The position numbers were made by a program, and so were the translations under genes. This document shows positions 35,703 to 44,917 of a stretch of 64,000 nt of DNA, in pieces. The notes beneath the pieces were generated by a model. It worked only from the letters and a program-made list of their open reading frames with translations, was not told the DNA's origin and made no database searches. Position 1 is the first letter of the stretch, and each line of letters opens with the position of its first letter. The stretch comes from Nocardia vinacea (GTDB taxonomy: Bacteria; Actinomycetota; Actinomycetes; Mycobacteriales; Mycobacteriaceae): positions 992,001 through 1,056,000 of the forward strand of contig NZ_CP109149.1 of assembly GCF_035920345.1 (NCBI RefSeq). Reading direction: 5' to 3'.

Positions 35703-37046
35703 TCATTGTGGCGTTGGCTTAGCGAGAATTCCGGCCTGAACGCCGATGGCACCGGCTTCGCCTCGGTTCGCGACGTCGAGCTTCTTGAGCACGCCGGCGA
35801 CGTGGAACTTGACGGTGCTCTCGCTGATATTCAACTCTGCCGCGATCGCCTTGTTTCGCATACCCGCGGCGAGGTAAGCGAGTACTTCCAGTTCGCGCGG
35901 GTTCAACGTCGAGAGCAAGTGTTCGTCCGGGCGAGCGGCGGGGGGATCGAGCGGTATGGCGAGTGTGACCCGTGTGCCCCAGCCGTCGATCGCCTCGATA
36001 TCGACCTGGCCTCGAAGCGTTTGAATGCGGGCGGAAAGTTGCCGCGCGAGCGCGTTGGCGTCCACTGCACCACTACCGTGATCTCGGACCTCGATGAGTA
36101 CGTTCGTGCCGTCGCAATCCCAGGCGATGCGGAGGCGTTCGAGTGCAGGCTGCGCGGCGAACGCGAGCACGATCGAGCGGACCATAGCTCTTGCGGCGTG
36201 GGCGATTTCGCCGGGGAGTGGCCGTCCATCGGCGGGAGGTTCCACGTACTGAACATCGACGTCCTGATGTCGCAGCAGCGGGCGGAGTTCCCCGCGTAGC
36301 CGGGCGAACGCGGTCGTCACCGCCTCTTCGGACAGTTCCCGGTCCGCGTCACCAGCCGATCGCAATGCGATCAAGGCCGCTGAGGCGGTTTCACTAGCGG
36401 TGATTCGGGCTCGCCGGTCATCGAGATCGTTGGACCGCAGCGTACCGAGCACCGACGCCAGTGTGGCCTCGTGGACCTCGGTGAGTTGAGCGATGGTTCG
36501 GGCTCGCTCACTCGACGCCGCGCGAGATTCGGCGAGATAGGAAGGACTGGCCTGCGCGACTTGCTGTTGGATGGAGGTGGCGACGATCCCGAACGCCGCG
36601 TGCACCTCTTTCCACACAGGCGTACGGGTTTGATTCGGCCGTGGTACGAGCAGCAACAGCGTGTCGGACGAGTCCCGAAATGCCCACACCGCACGGCGAT
36701 CACCGGCGATGGTGGCCTCGCCGTCAAAGAATCCGCCCAGCGGCACGGCTTGATTCAGCGCGCTCAACTCGTCAATGGTCACCCGATCCACGATGTCGGC
36801 CGCCCCGGCGACTTTGCGCGGACGCCCCGTGCATTCACGGGTGAAGATCACGAGCGCGCTGTGCGCGCACCAGCCGGCAAGGAAGCGGGAGAACCGATCC
36901 GCGATCTCGGGTAGCGGGCCGGAGATAACGTGCCGCATACCGATCCAGGCATCGACCGGCGCGGAACCTGCCTGCGAATGAATTGCTGCCTGGACGCTGA
37001 CCACATGTCCACAGTATTCCGTGTCCGTACCGCCTGCACTGGTCAA
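35703..37046 (-). CDS. Regulator with histidine-kinase-like ATPase domain fused to LuxR HTH
   Basis: About 447 residues. The N-terminal half looks like a GAF-type sensory region. A middle part (about 200-375) reads like a two-component kinase core: helices, then LRIAWDCDGTNVLIEVRDHGSG and GWGTRVTLAIPL, the N- and G-box-like parts of HATPase_c. The C-terminus is a LuxR HTH (LNPRELEVLAYLAAGMRNKAIAAELNISESTVKFHV). No clear phospho-acceptor His is visible. The start is uncertain: TTG at 37046 is the longest choice. It diverges from the hexulose-phosphate genes and may regulate them. Confidence 0.72.
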   Translation of the reverse strand: MTSAGGTDTEYCGHVVSVQAAIHSQAGSAPVDAWIGMRHVISGPLPEIADRFSRFLAGWCAHSALVIFTRECTGRPRKVAGAADIVDRVTIDELSALNQAVPLGGFFDGEATIAGDRRAVWAFRDSSDTLLLLVPRPNQTRTPVWKEVHAAFGIVATSIQQQVAQASPSYLAESRAASSERARTIAQLTEVHEATLASVLGTLRSNDLDDRRARITASETASAALIALRSAGDADRELSEEAVTTAFARLRGELRPLLRHQDVDVQYVEPPADGRPLPGEIAHAARAMVRSIVLAFAAQPALERLRIAWDCDGTNVLIEVRDHGSGAVDANALARQLSARIQTLRGQVDIEAIDGWGTRVTLAIPLDPPAARPDEHLLSTLNPRELEVLAYLAAGMRNKAIAAELNISESTVKFHVAGVLKKLDVANRGEAGAIGVQAGILAKPTPQ

Positions 37047-37142
37047 CCGGTCAGCGCGTACTCGCCCCCCGGCCAGGTGCTGCGGCCGCCGGCGGACGGC
37101 AGCGTTGGCCAGGTAAGAAACGGTTTATCACGGAGGAGGACC

Positions 37143-37724
37143 ATGACCGCCACCGTCGAGCAGACGAGGATGGGGTTCAGCGATGGGCGTCGCATCGTGC
37201 TCGAGGAAAATGAGCGTCTACTCAACACAATCGCTGCCGAAGGGTGGGACCACGCGGGCGACCTGATTACCTCTGCCCGTGCGGTTTTCGTCATCGGCAA
37301 TGGTCGCAGCGGATTGGCTACCCAGATGAGCGCGATGCGGTTGATGCATCTCGGTCTGCGGGTGCATGTCGCCGGTGAGGTCACCGCACCGGCGATCGGC
37401 GCGGGGGATCTGCTGATCGCGGTCTCAGGATCGGGCACGACAGCATCGGTCGTCGGGGCCGCCGACATCGCGAGGAAGGTCGGCGCGAAGGTGCTGGCTG
37501 TGACCACCGCACCGGAATCCCCGCTCGCACAGCGCGCGAACGAGGTGCTGGTGTTGCCTGCTGCGGGCAAACAGGACCACACCGGTGCGATAACCCGCCA
37601 ATACTCGGGCAGCTTGTTCGAACAGTCCGTGCTCCTCGCCTTCGACGCGCTGTTCCAAGCGCTGTGGAGCAAGCAGGGCGAGAGTGCCGAAGGCCTCTGG
37701 GAACGCCACGCCAATATCGGCTGA
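37143..37724 (+). CDS. hxlB: 6-phospho-3-hexuloisomerase
   Basis: A 193-residue SIS-domain protein with VFVIGNGRSGLATQMSAMR, VSGSGTTASVV and the RQYSGSLFEQSVLLAFDAL segment that marks phosphohexuloisomerases. It turns 3-hexulose-6-phosphate into fructose-6-phosphate in the ribulose monophosphate (RuMP) route for formaldehyde. GGAGGA precedes the ATG at 37143. The hexulose-phosphate synthase gene follows 48 bp later in the same operon. Confidence 0.92.
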   Translation: MTATVEQTRMGFSDGRRIVLEENERLLNTIAAEGWDHAGDLITSARAVFVIGNGRSGLATQMSAMRLMHLGLRVHVAGEVTAPAIGAGDLLIAVSGSGTTASVVGAADIARKVGAKVLAVTTAPESPLAQRANEVLVLPAAGKQDHTGAITRQYSGSLFEQSVLLAFDALFQALWSKQGESAEGLWERHANIG

Positions 37725-37772
37725 TCTCGCGTCGGCTGATAGCTACCAACGACTAATCACACAGGAGAATCA

Positions 37773-38402
37773 ATGACCAAGCTTCAGGTTGCCGTGGATC
37801 TGCTTACCACGGCCGACGCGCTAGCGCTCACCAACAAGGTGGCGCCTTACGTCGACATCATCGAACTCGGCACCCCACTGATCAAGAGTGCCGGCCTCGG
37901 CGTGATCAGCGCGGTCAAGGCCGCGCATCCCGACAAGGAGGTCTTCGCCGATATGAAGACCGCCGACGCCGGATTCCTCGAGGCGGATATCGCCTTCGCG
38001 GCCGGAGCGGATCTGGTGACCGTTCTGGGCTCGGCCGGTGACGCCACTATCAAGGGCGCGGTCGAGGCCGGAATCAAGCACGGCAAGAAGGTCGTCGCCG
38101 ACCTGATCGGTGTGGAGAACCGGGTCGAGCGCGCTCGCGAGATCGCCAAGCTCGGTGTCGCCTTTGTGGAGATCCATGCCGGACTCGATGAGCAGGCCCA
38201 GCCCGGCTATTCGATTCGGGCGCTGCTCGACGACGGAAAGCTCGCCGGCGTGGCGTTCTCCGTCGCGGGCGGCGTGACGGTGGACACCGTCGCCGCGGTG
38301 CGGGACGCCGGTGCGGAGGTCGCCGTCGCCGGTGGCGCCATTTACGGAGCGGCCGATCCGGCCGCCGCCGCCAAGGCCCTCAAGGACGCTCTCGCGAAGT
38401 AG
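37773..38402 (+). CDS. hxlA: 3-hexulose-6-phosphate synthase
   Basis: A 209-residue orotidine-decarboxylase-superfamily barrel with LQVAVDLLTTADAL, IIELGTPLIKSAGL, the DMKTADAG active-site motif and VAGGAIYGAADP. It condenses formaldehyde with ribulose-5-phosphate. With hxlB it fixes formaldehyde; in this island the formaldehyde most likely comes from P450 O-demethylation. An AGGAGA ribosome site precedes it, and a strong terminator follows. Confidence 0.94.
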   Translation: MTKLQVAVDLLTTADALALTNKVAPYVDIIELGTPLIKSAGLGVISAVKAAHPDKEVFADMKTADAGFLEADIAFAAGADLVTVLGSAGDATIKGAVEAGIKHGKKVVADLIGVENRVERAREIAKLGVAFVEIHAGLDEQAQPGYSIRALLDDGKLAGVAFSVAGGVTVDTVAAVRDAGAEVAVAGGAIYGAADPAAAAKALKDALAK

Positions 38403-38431
38403 TTCTCGACTACGGCAGCCCCCACCTGAGC

Positions 38432-38470
38432 AGGCCCTGAGCACCGATTGTGCTCAGGGCCTTTGTGTTT
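38432..38470 (+). terminator. Rho-independent terminator after hxlBA
   Basis: AGGCCCTGAGCAC (38432-38444) pairs perfectly with GTGCTCAGGGCCT (38450-38462) across a 5-base loop and is followed by TTGTGTTT. It lies between the convergent hexulose-phosphate and G6PDH genes and may serve both strands. Confidence 0.85.
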
Positions 38471-38492
38471 CAGTTGGTCCGATTTCGGCCGC

Positions 38493-39998
38493 TCACAGTC
38501 GCCGCCACGATCGTCCGGTTCGTGCCAGCATCAGATCGGCGGAGACCGGCCCGGGCGAACCGGCATCGTACTTGTCCGGACGCCCGGACCGACCCCAGTG
38601 TTCGAGCAGGGGATCGATTATGCGCCAAGCCCATTCGATCTCCTCGCGGCGAGGGAACAGGGTTGGGTCGCCACGAAGAACATCATGGATCAATCGTTCG
38701 TAGGCCTCGGGTGCCTGATCGAAGACGCTGCGGAAATTCATGTCCAGGCTCACCTCCCGAACGTCCATGCCACCACCGGGGCTCTTCGCCCCGATTTGTA
38801 GTGCGATGCCGTCATCGGGCTGGACGCGGAAGGTCAGAACGTTCGATACCGGTGTGAGGTGCGCTCGCCCCGAACCATGGGCCGGCGGGTTGAAGACAAC
38901 AGCGATTTCGGTGGTGCGTCGGGCGAGACGTTTGCCGGTTCTGATGAAGAACGGAACTCCCGCCCAGCGGCGTGTGGATACGCCCACCGTCATCGCCGCG
39001 AATGTCTCAGTGACCGAGTCGGCCGGGAACCCGTCCTTGTCGTGTAGCCGGGCGTACTGGCCGCGCGCGGCTGTGTGGTCGAAGGGGCCGAGTAGCTCAG
39101 TTGCCGAAAGCACCTTGGTCTTCTCCGCCGAAATGCTCTCGGCGTCAAGGGAAACCGGTTCTTCCATGGCGATCAACGCGACGAGTTGCAGCAGGTGATT
39201 CTGAATGACGTCGCGGGCGGCACCGACACCGTCGTAGTACCCTGCCCGCCCCTGGACACCGATGTTCTCCGCCATGGTGATCTGCACATGGTCGATGTGC
39301 CGGTTGTTCCACAGTGGTTCGAACATTCCGTTCGCGAATCGGAAAGCCAGAATATTCTGGACCGTCTCCTTGCCGAGATAGTGATCGATCCGGTAGATCG
39401 CTGAGGCGGGGAACACGCCCTCGAGCGCGCTGTTCAAGATTGTCGAACTGTGATGGTCATGCCCGAAGGGCTTTTCCACAACCACCCGCCGCCATCCGTC
39501 GGACCCGCGGTTCAAGCCCGCCGCTGCCAGTTGGTCACACACTCCAGCGAAGGTCGCGGGCGGCACCGACAGATAGAACACGTAATTGCCTGGCTTGTCG
39601 TTGCTGGTATCGAGTCCGGTCAAGTGATCTGCAAGGCGAGTGAAGGCGGCCGGATCGTCGAACTGCCCGGGCACCAAGCTGATACGGCGAACCAGATCGT
39701 CCCAGGTGGCCGCGCGGAAGCCGGTGCGGGCGTATTTCTCGACGTCGCGCCGAAGTTGTTCCAGCACACCAGCCGGGTTCCGGCAGAATCCGACGAGGTC
39801 GAAGGCCAGTGGCAGCAACCCGCGATTGGCGAGGTCGTAGATCGCGGGCACCAGTTTCTTCCGGGCCAGATCGCCGGTAATGCCGAACAGCACGAGTGAG
39901 GCCGGTTCGGTGATCAGCGAAGCATCGGCCGCGGTGCTGGTCAGCGATACGGCGGACGCGATGGGCGTTGCTGGGCCATGTACTTCTAACAGTGTCAC
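38493..39998 (-). CDS. zwf: Glucose-6-phosphate 1-dehydrogenase
   Basis: A 501-residue G6PDH: nucleotide motif LFGITGDLARKKL, active-site YRIDHYLGKETVQN and AGYYDGVGAARDVIQNHL are all present, length normal. It oxidises G6P to 6-phosphogluconolactone, making NADPH. The GTG start at 39998 diverges from the 6-phosphogluconate dehydrogenase gene across 216 bp. Together with hxlAB, gnd and pgi it forms the oxidative arm of a dissimilatory RuMP cycle. Confidence 0.93.
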   Translation of the reverse strand: MTLLEVHGPATPIASAVSLTSTAADASLITEPASLVLFGITGDLARKKLVPAIYDLANRGLLPLAFDLVGFCRNPAGVLEQLRRDVEKYARTGFRAATWDDLVRRISLVPGQFDDPAAFTRLADHLTGLDTSNDKPGNYVFYLSVPPATFAGVCDQLAAAGLNRGSDGWRRVVVEKPFGHDHHSSTILNSALEGVFPASAIYRIDHYLGKETVQNILAFRFANGMFEPLWNNRHIDHVQITMAENIGVQGRAGYYDGVGAARDVIQNHLLQLVALIAMEEPVSLDAESISAEKTKVLSATELLGPFDHTAARGQYARLHDKDGFPADSVTETFAAMTVGVSTRRWAGVPFFIRTGKRLARRTTEIAVVFNPPAHGSGRAHLTPVSNVLTFRVQPDDGIALQIGAKSPGGGMDVREVSLDMNFRSVFDQAPEAYERLIHDVLRGDPTLFPRREEIEWAWRIIDPLLEHWGRSGRPDKYDAGSPGPVSADLMLARTGRSWRRL

Positions 39999-40214
39999 GC
40001 TTCTGCACTTCGCTTTCGATGCGAGAGGGGCTCAGGTTGTTTGTCGCGACGCCGGCGTATGCGGTCGATGCGCCACGCCCAGTCTGCGATGCGTGATACC
40101 GGGGAGCACTTGGCCGACCGGACAGTGCGGGCTACTCGTCCGGTCAGGTGAGTCGACCCGCGCACCGGCGTAGACATATCTCGCATAACCACACGATCGA
40201 CTGGAGACGGCGGA

Positions 40215-41117
40215 ATGATGCGGCTGGGATTTGTCGGACTGGGACGTATGGGCTCGAACATGCGTGAGCGGTTACGTGCGCACGGACTCGACGCGATCGG
40301 CTTCGACCCGAACTCCGAGCACAGTGATGTGCCCACGCTCGAGGCACTGGTGAACACCCTTCCCGCACCGCGTGTAATTTGGCTCATGGTCCCCGCCGGA
40401 GATTCGACCCGAAATGTGGTTGATGAGCTCTTCCGGATACTCTCGCCGGGAGATCTCGTTGTCGACGGCGGCAATTCACGGTTTTCCGACGACAAGGTGA
40501 ACGCGAAGATGCTGGCCACCAATGGAATTCGGTATGTCGACTGTGGAGTGTCGGGCGGCGTGTGGGGACTAGCGAACGGCTACGCATTGATGGCGGGCGG
40601 CGATGCGGCCGATATCGCCGACCTGATGCCGGTTTTCGATGCCCTGCGCCCGAAGGGCGATCGCGAAGACTCGTTCGTGCATGCCGGACCAACCGGTGCC
40701 GGGCATTACGCGAAGATGGTGCACAACGCCATCGAATACGGGTTGATGCAGGCTTACGCCGAGGGCTACGAACTCCTCGCGGTCGAGGACTCCATCGTCG
40801 ATGTGCGTGCCATCATGCGCGCCTGGTCCAAGGGCACGGTAGTGCGGTCATGGCTGCTCGATCTGCTCTCCGAGGCGCTGTCGAGCGATCCCGATTTGTC
40901 CCAGATCACCGGCTATACCGAGGATTCAGGTGAAGGTCGCTGGAGTGTGGAGGAGGCCATCGCCCACGCTGTCCCGGTGCCGGTGATTTCCGCCGCGTTG
41001 TTCGCGCGCTTCAGCTCCCGCCAGGATGACTCGCCCGCGATGAAGGCGGTCTCGGCATTGCGAAATCAATTCGGTGGTCACGCTGTAACCCGTCCCGCGG
41101 CACCGCAGGCGGTATGA
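40215..41117 (+). CDS. gnd: 6-phosphogluconate dehydrogenase (decarboxylating, short type)
   Basis: A 300-residue protein of the short, often NAD-dependent, 6PGDH subfamily: [12 protein letters not shown] cofactor motif, [12 protein letters not shown], and the active-site [22 protein letters not shown]. It releases CO2 from 6-phosphogluconate and regenerates ribulose-5-phosphate, the acceptor for formaldehyde. Ribosome site GGAGACGGCGGA precedes tandem ATGs. It is coupled to pgi by ATGA overlap at 41114. Confidence 0.92.
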   Translation: MMRLGFVGLGRMGSNMRERLRAHGLDAIGFDPNSEHSDVPTLEALVNTLPAPRVIWLMVPAGDSTRNVVDELFRILSPGDLVVDGGNSRFSDDKVNAKMLATNGIRYVDCGVSGGVWGLANGYALMAGGDAADIADLMPVFDALRPKGDREDSFVHAGPTGAGHYAKMVHNAIEYGLMQAYAEGYELLAVEDSIVDVRAIMRAWSKGTVVRSWLLDLLSEALSSDPDLSQITGYTEDSGEGRWSVEEAIAHAVPVPVISAALFARFSSRQDDSPAMKAVSALRNQFGGHAVTRPAAPQAV

Positions 41118-42871
41118 CGGCCGTGTTCGTGTCGAGTCCGTTCAATGTCGCCAGGTCCGCGCAAATGTTGAATCTTCGTGCACACCACGCGGAGATGGAG
41201 TCCGTACACCTCCGCGATTTGTTCGGCGAAAATCCGCAGCGCGGAGCGGAATTCGTTGTGCGGGTCGGCGATCTCCACATTGACTACAGCAAGCACCTGC
41301 TGAGGCGAGAGACCCTCGATTTGCTTATCGACGCCGTACGGGCGGCCGGCATAGAAGAGCATCGGGATGCGATGTTGCGCGGTGAGCACATCAACACCTC
41401 GGAGGACCGCGCGGTTCTGCACACCGCGCTGCGGCTGCTGCGCGGCGCTACCTTGATCGTGGATGGGCAGGATGTGGTCCGCGACGTCCACGAGGTGCTT
41501 GATCGAATGGGCAGGTTCACTGATCGGCTACGAGCGGGTGAATGCTTCGGCGCGACGGGACAACCCATATCGGCCGTGGTCAATCTGGGCATCGGCGGTT
41601 CGGATCTGGGTCCGCGCATGGTCTGCCGCGCCTTGCGGCACTATGCGGATACTGGTCTCGATGTCCGCTTCGTCGCCAATATCGATCCGGCGGATCTGGT
41701 CGCGACAACGGCTGACCTCGACCCAGCGACCACGCTGTTCATCGTGGCTTCGAAGACCTTCTCAACTCTCGAGACGCTGACGAACGCGTCCGCCGCGCGG
41801 CGTTGGATCACTGCGGCTCTGGGGGACGACGCGGTGGCCAAGCATTTCGTCGCTGTGTCCACCGACACCGAGCGGGTCGCCGAATTCGGTATCGACACGG
41901 AGAACATGTTCGGACTCTGGGACTGGGTCGGCGGACGATACTCGGTGGGCTCGGCTGTGGGGTTGGCGGTGATGGCAGCGATCGGGAAATCGGCATTCGC
42001 CGACTTTCTCCGCGGTCAGCACGACATCGACCGGCACTTCGCCACCGCTCCACTGGCAGAAAATGCCCCAGTTCTTTTGGCGGCGATCGGATTCTGGTAT
42101 TCGAGCTTCTTCGAGGCGGAAACACGTGCGGTACTGCCGTATTCGAATGATCTCGACAGGTTCCCGGCCTATCTACAGCAGCTGACCATGGAATCCAACG
42201 GCAAATCGGTACAGACAGACGGCTCACCGGTACACACCACGACGGGCGCCATCTACTGGGGCGAACCGGGAACAAACAGCCAGCACGCCTTCAATCAGTT
42301 GCTCCATCAGGGGACGCGGCTGATCCCCACAGACTTCATCGGTTTCGCACAACCCAACGACGATCTCGCGACCCTCGATGGCAGCGGCAGCATGCACGAA
42401 ATACTGTTGAGCAATCTGTTCGCGCAGTCGCGGGTGTTGGCGTTCGGGAGAACCCTCGACGAGGTCCGGGCCGATGGGACGCCCGTCGATCTCTCACCGC
42501 ATAAGGTTATGCCCGGAAACCGACCGTCGACCACGATTCTCGCGGCCCAACTCACACCGCGAACCCTCGGGCAACTTATCGCGCTCTATGAGCATCAGGT
42601 ATTCGTCGAAGGCGTGCTCTGCGGCATCAACTCGTTCGACCAATGGGGTGTCGAGTTGGGCAAGCACCAAGCGGTTGCACTCGAAGACGCGCTACGTGAC
42701 CCGGATTCCGCCAGCGCCGGTCACGATTCTTCGACAGACATGCTGATTCGCCGCTACCGAGAGTTCGTCGATCGCAACCGGCCCGCTGAATTTCCTCGAC
42801 GCTTACCGGACCACCGGGCGCATCGGGACGCATTTCCTGGACCAGTTGTGGACCACCCGATCTGCCCGTAG
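41114..42871 (+). CDS. pgi: Glucose-6-phosphate isomerase
   Basis: A 585-residue PGI with [11 protein letters not shown], the [15 protein letters not shown] signature and the second signature segment [22 protein letters not shown]. It converts fructose-6-phosphate from the RuMP branch to G6P for zwf. After [14 protein letters not shown], where family members end, there are about 35 Pro/Arg/His-rich residues unlike the family. The mobile-DNA region starts right after, so the tail may be a junction or small frameshift product. Confidence 0.92.
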   Translation: MTAVFVSSPFNVARSAQMLNLRAHHAEMESVHLRDLFGENPQRGAEFVVRVGDLHIDYSKHLLRRETLDLLIDAVRAAGIEEHRDAMLRGEHINTSEDRAVLHTALRLLRGATLIVDGQDVVRDVHEVLDRMGRFTDRLRAGECFGATGQPISAVVNLGIGGSDLGPRMVCRALRHYADTGLDVRFVANIDPADLVATTADLDPATTLFIVASKTFSTLETLTNASAARRWITAALGDDAVAKHFVAVSTDTERVAEFGIDTENMFGLWDWVGGRYSVGSAVGLAVMAAIGKSAFADFLRGQHDIDRHFATAPLAENAPVLLAAIGFWYSSFFEAETRAVLPYSNDLDRFPAYLQQLTMESNGKSVQTDGSPVHTTTGAIYWGEPGTNSQHAFNQLLHQGTRLIPTDFIGFAQPNDDLATLDGSGSMHEILLSNLFAQSRVLAFGRTLDEVRADGTPVDLSPHKVMPGNRPSTTILAAQLTPRTLGQLIALYEHQVFVEGVLCGINSFDQWGVELGKHQAVALEDALRDPDSASAGHDSSTDMLIRRYREFVDRNRPAEFPRRLPDHRAHRDAFPGPVVDHPICP

Positions 42872-42940
42872 CGCCCGCGAGCAGTGGGTACGCTCGTTGC
42901 GGCGCGCCGCGGTGGACGCTGAATCTGCTGTGCGGCAACG

Positions 42941-43810
42941 TCATCGTGCGTCGCCGAATGAGCGTAGAGGGGCGGCGTCGCTGATGATTCGACTGATGGC
43001 GGATCGGCTTCGATGAAGGTCGTGCGAGATTTGGGTGGGGGTTTGCCCGTGGTCGTAATGGCGGGAGAGGATCGCGGCGACGTCGCTGGGGTCGCGCCGG
43101 CGAGCGGGGTCGCGTTCGCAGATCGCGGTCGCTATCCGTGACCATTGCGTAGGCGGGCGATCGAGTGGCTGTGTGCGCACGTGGTCGGGCGTCGTCGTGC
43201 CCGGGGGCGTGTCACTGTGTGCACGAGACTCCTCTGCGTCGGGGCTGGGTTGGGTAGTGGTTGTGCTGGTTGGGATTTCGTCGGTCGTAATGGCCGCTGC
43301 GGGTGAGCTGTGCGCGTGAGGGTTGCCGGTGGGCGAGTGCGAGCAGGGCGATGGTTGCTTGATTCTGTCATGGAGCCCTCGACAATGACCGGCCACAGCC
43401 ACGCCAGCTGTTGCGGGACTGCGGCCGAGACGGCGAGCTCGCGTAGGGCGGTGAACGAGAGCAAAAATGCTCCCGCGGCGATCATCAGGGTCATCAGCGT
43501 GGCGAGCAGATGGGCCAGCCGGGCTCGGGCGTGTGCACACAGCAGGATCGTGATGCCGTGTACGGCGGCGAGCACGGCGAGCGGCGGTACAACCGCGAAC
43601 GCCGCCGCGACGGCTGGTTGTGTGTCGGCGTGTAGGACGGCGTGGGCGGCGTTGCCGGTGATGCTGACCGCGGCGGCGACGGGTGAGCATCGTCCAGAAG
43701 AATCTCGTGTGCGCACGCTGGCCTCTCCGTGTGGTCGCGAGTGGATCCGGCGCTGCGGTCGTGATGTCATCGGTCGGCTCGGTCATGGAGCGGGCGGTGG
43801 TGGTTGTCAT
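42941..43810 (-). pseudogene. DUF2637 (SpdB-like plasmid/ICE membrane) gene broken by several frameshifts
   Basis: The start at 43810 (MTTTTARSMTEPTDD, with GGGAG upstream) leads to RRGQRAHTRFFWTMLT in one frame. The membrane part (VSITGNAAHAVL, AVVPPLAVLAAVHGITILL, LSFTALRELAV, AWLWPVIVEGSMTES) is in a second frame, ATIALLALAHRQPSRAQL in a third, and a C-terminal segment with WSRIATAICERDP and a HTH-like tail back in the first. The parts in order match a DUF2637 protein of actinobacterial conjugative elements, so at least three indels have broken it. Confidence 0.68.
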
Positions 43811-43918
43811 AGGGGTCTCCCGGCGCGATTCGAGTGAAATCCAGTCGTGATTGCTGAGATATTGCTACGGGCGCGGAATTGCTCGATCTGGCGGCGTGTC
43901 AACACGCCGATCGGGCCG

Positions 43919-44401
43919 CTAGCGCGGGCCGAGGTGGCGACCTCTGGGTGGCCGCATGGGTGTGCCACGTTGGCGGAGGGCGTCCCGGATGGTGCTGGCG
44001 GGGAATCCGGTGAGGCGGCTGCAGCTGGCGAGCGAGTGGCCGGAGAGGTAGAGCCGTTCGGTGTGGTCGACATCGTCGGGAGCCATCGACTGGTAGCGGC
44101 GGGGAACCTCGCGGTTGGTCAGGAGTGTCAGGACCGCGGTCTTGGAGATCCCGTACCGAGCGGCGAGTTGCGCGGTGGATGCGCCGTCGACGTATGCGTG
44201 GATCAGTTCCCGGACTGACGTGGCGGTGAGGCGCCGCTCGATATTGCGGGGCACGCTGGGCCGCGTAGCGGGGGACCTCTTGCGTCGGCGGTGGAGCGTG
44301 GGGCCCCGGCCGGCGTCGATTTTCGGGCGGGTGGTTTCGAGTTTCTGCAGGTCAGCCCGTTTGGAATAACGCCCAGCTGATATGTAGGCGTCTTCTGTCA
44401 A
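43919..44401 (-). CDS. Helix-turn-helix protein (resolvase C-terminal-like)
   Basis: Up to 160 residues with TTG as the longest start. Two HTH-like segments are visible: STAQLAARYGISKTAVLTLLTNRE, which resembles the C-terminal HTH of serine recombinases, and YLSGHSLASCSRLTGFPASTIRDALRQRG. No recombinase catalytic domain is present. It lies just upstream of the DUF2637 remnant on the same strand. A regulator of the mobile element or a recombinase fragment are both possible. Confidence 0.5.
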   Translation of the reverse strand: MTEDAYISAGRYSKRADLQKLETTRPKIDAGRGPTLHRRRKRSPATRPSVPRNIERRLTATSVRELIHAYVDGASTAQLAARYGISKTAVLTLLTNREVPRRYQSMAPDDVDHTERLYLSGHSLASCSRLTGFPASTIRDALRQRGTPMRPPRGRHLGPR

Positions 44402-44917
44402 GTGGCAGGTGAAAGCGGTCCCGGTAACGTCGGTTGCCGGGACCGCTTTCGTGTGCGGTCGAGCGGGGTCTGTCTCGGGTCGTATCGTGGTTGGCGACGG
44501 CGTGGTCAGACTGATATGCGCGGGTTGGTTACCGCAGGACGACTGTTCGATGGGGACGGTGCCGCTGGCCTAGAGTCGGGCGTCGCGACGCGAAAAGCGT
44601 TGCTGCCCATAGCTGTGTCGCGGATCGTCCCGCGCGCCGACTCGAGGTTTGGCCACCCGGCCGCGGGTTTGTGTGGCCCGGTGTTCAGCCGTCCCTACCG
44701 TTTTCCCTCGGGATCATCCGGGCCGTCGTAGAGTCCTGGTTCCCAAGGGTGTCGGGTGTGGCTTTCAGTCGTCTGCCGTTGTTGTGGCTCCCCTCGATTG
44801 GCCGCCCGGCACCCTCCAGGGCGGCTCGGCTGCTGATTAGGAATTGCGAACTCGTCGCTGTGTAGGGACTGGCCAGCGAAGTCGTCTGCGGGACAACATG
44901 TTCGGTGAACCGAGGAG
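44402..44917. other. 516-bp gene-free gap before the first IS110
   Basis: I see no convincing gene here. Short open frames lack family features. The only clear structure is a long hairpin at 44411-44450. The gap separates the HTH gene from the IS110 transposase start. Confidence 0.5.
44411..44450. terminator. Long hairpin, likely terminator
   Basis: GAAAGCGGTCCCGGTAAC at 44411-44428 pairs with GTTGCCGGGACCGCTTTC at 44433-44450 (17 of 18 pairs, one G-T) across a GTCG loop. It is just upstream of the leftward HTH gene and at the end of nothing obvious on the other strand. It could be a terminator or part of a mobile-element end. Confidence 0.55.

Noticed and set aside
42872..42960. A gene fragment reading [19 protein letters not shown] in another frame at the end of pgi
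   Set aside because: It is open but matches no family I recognise and overlaps the pgi end; probably a shadow frame.
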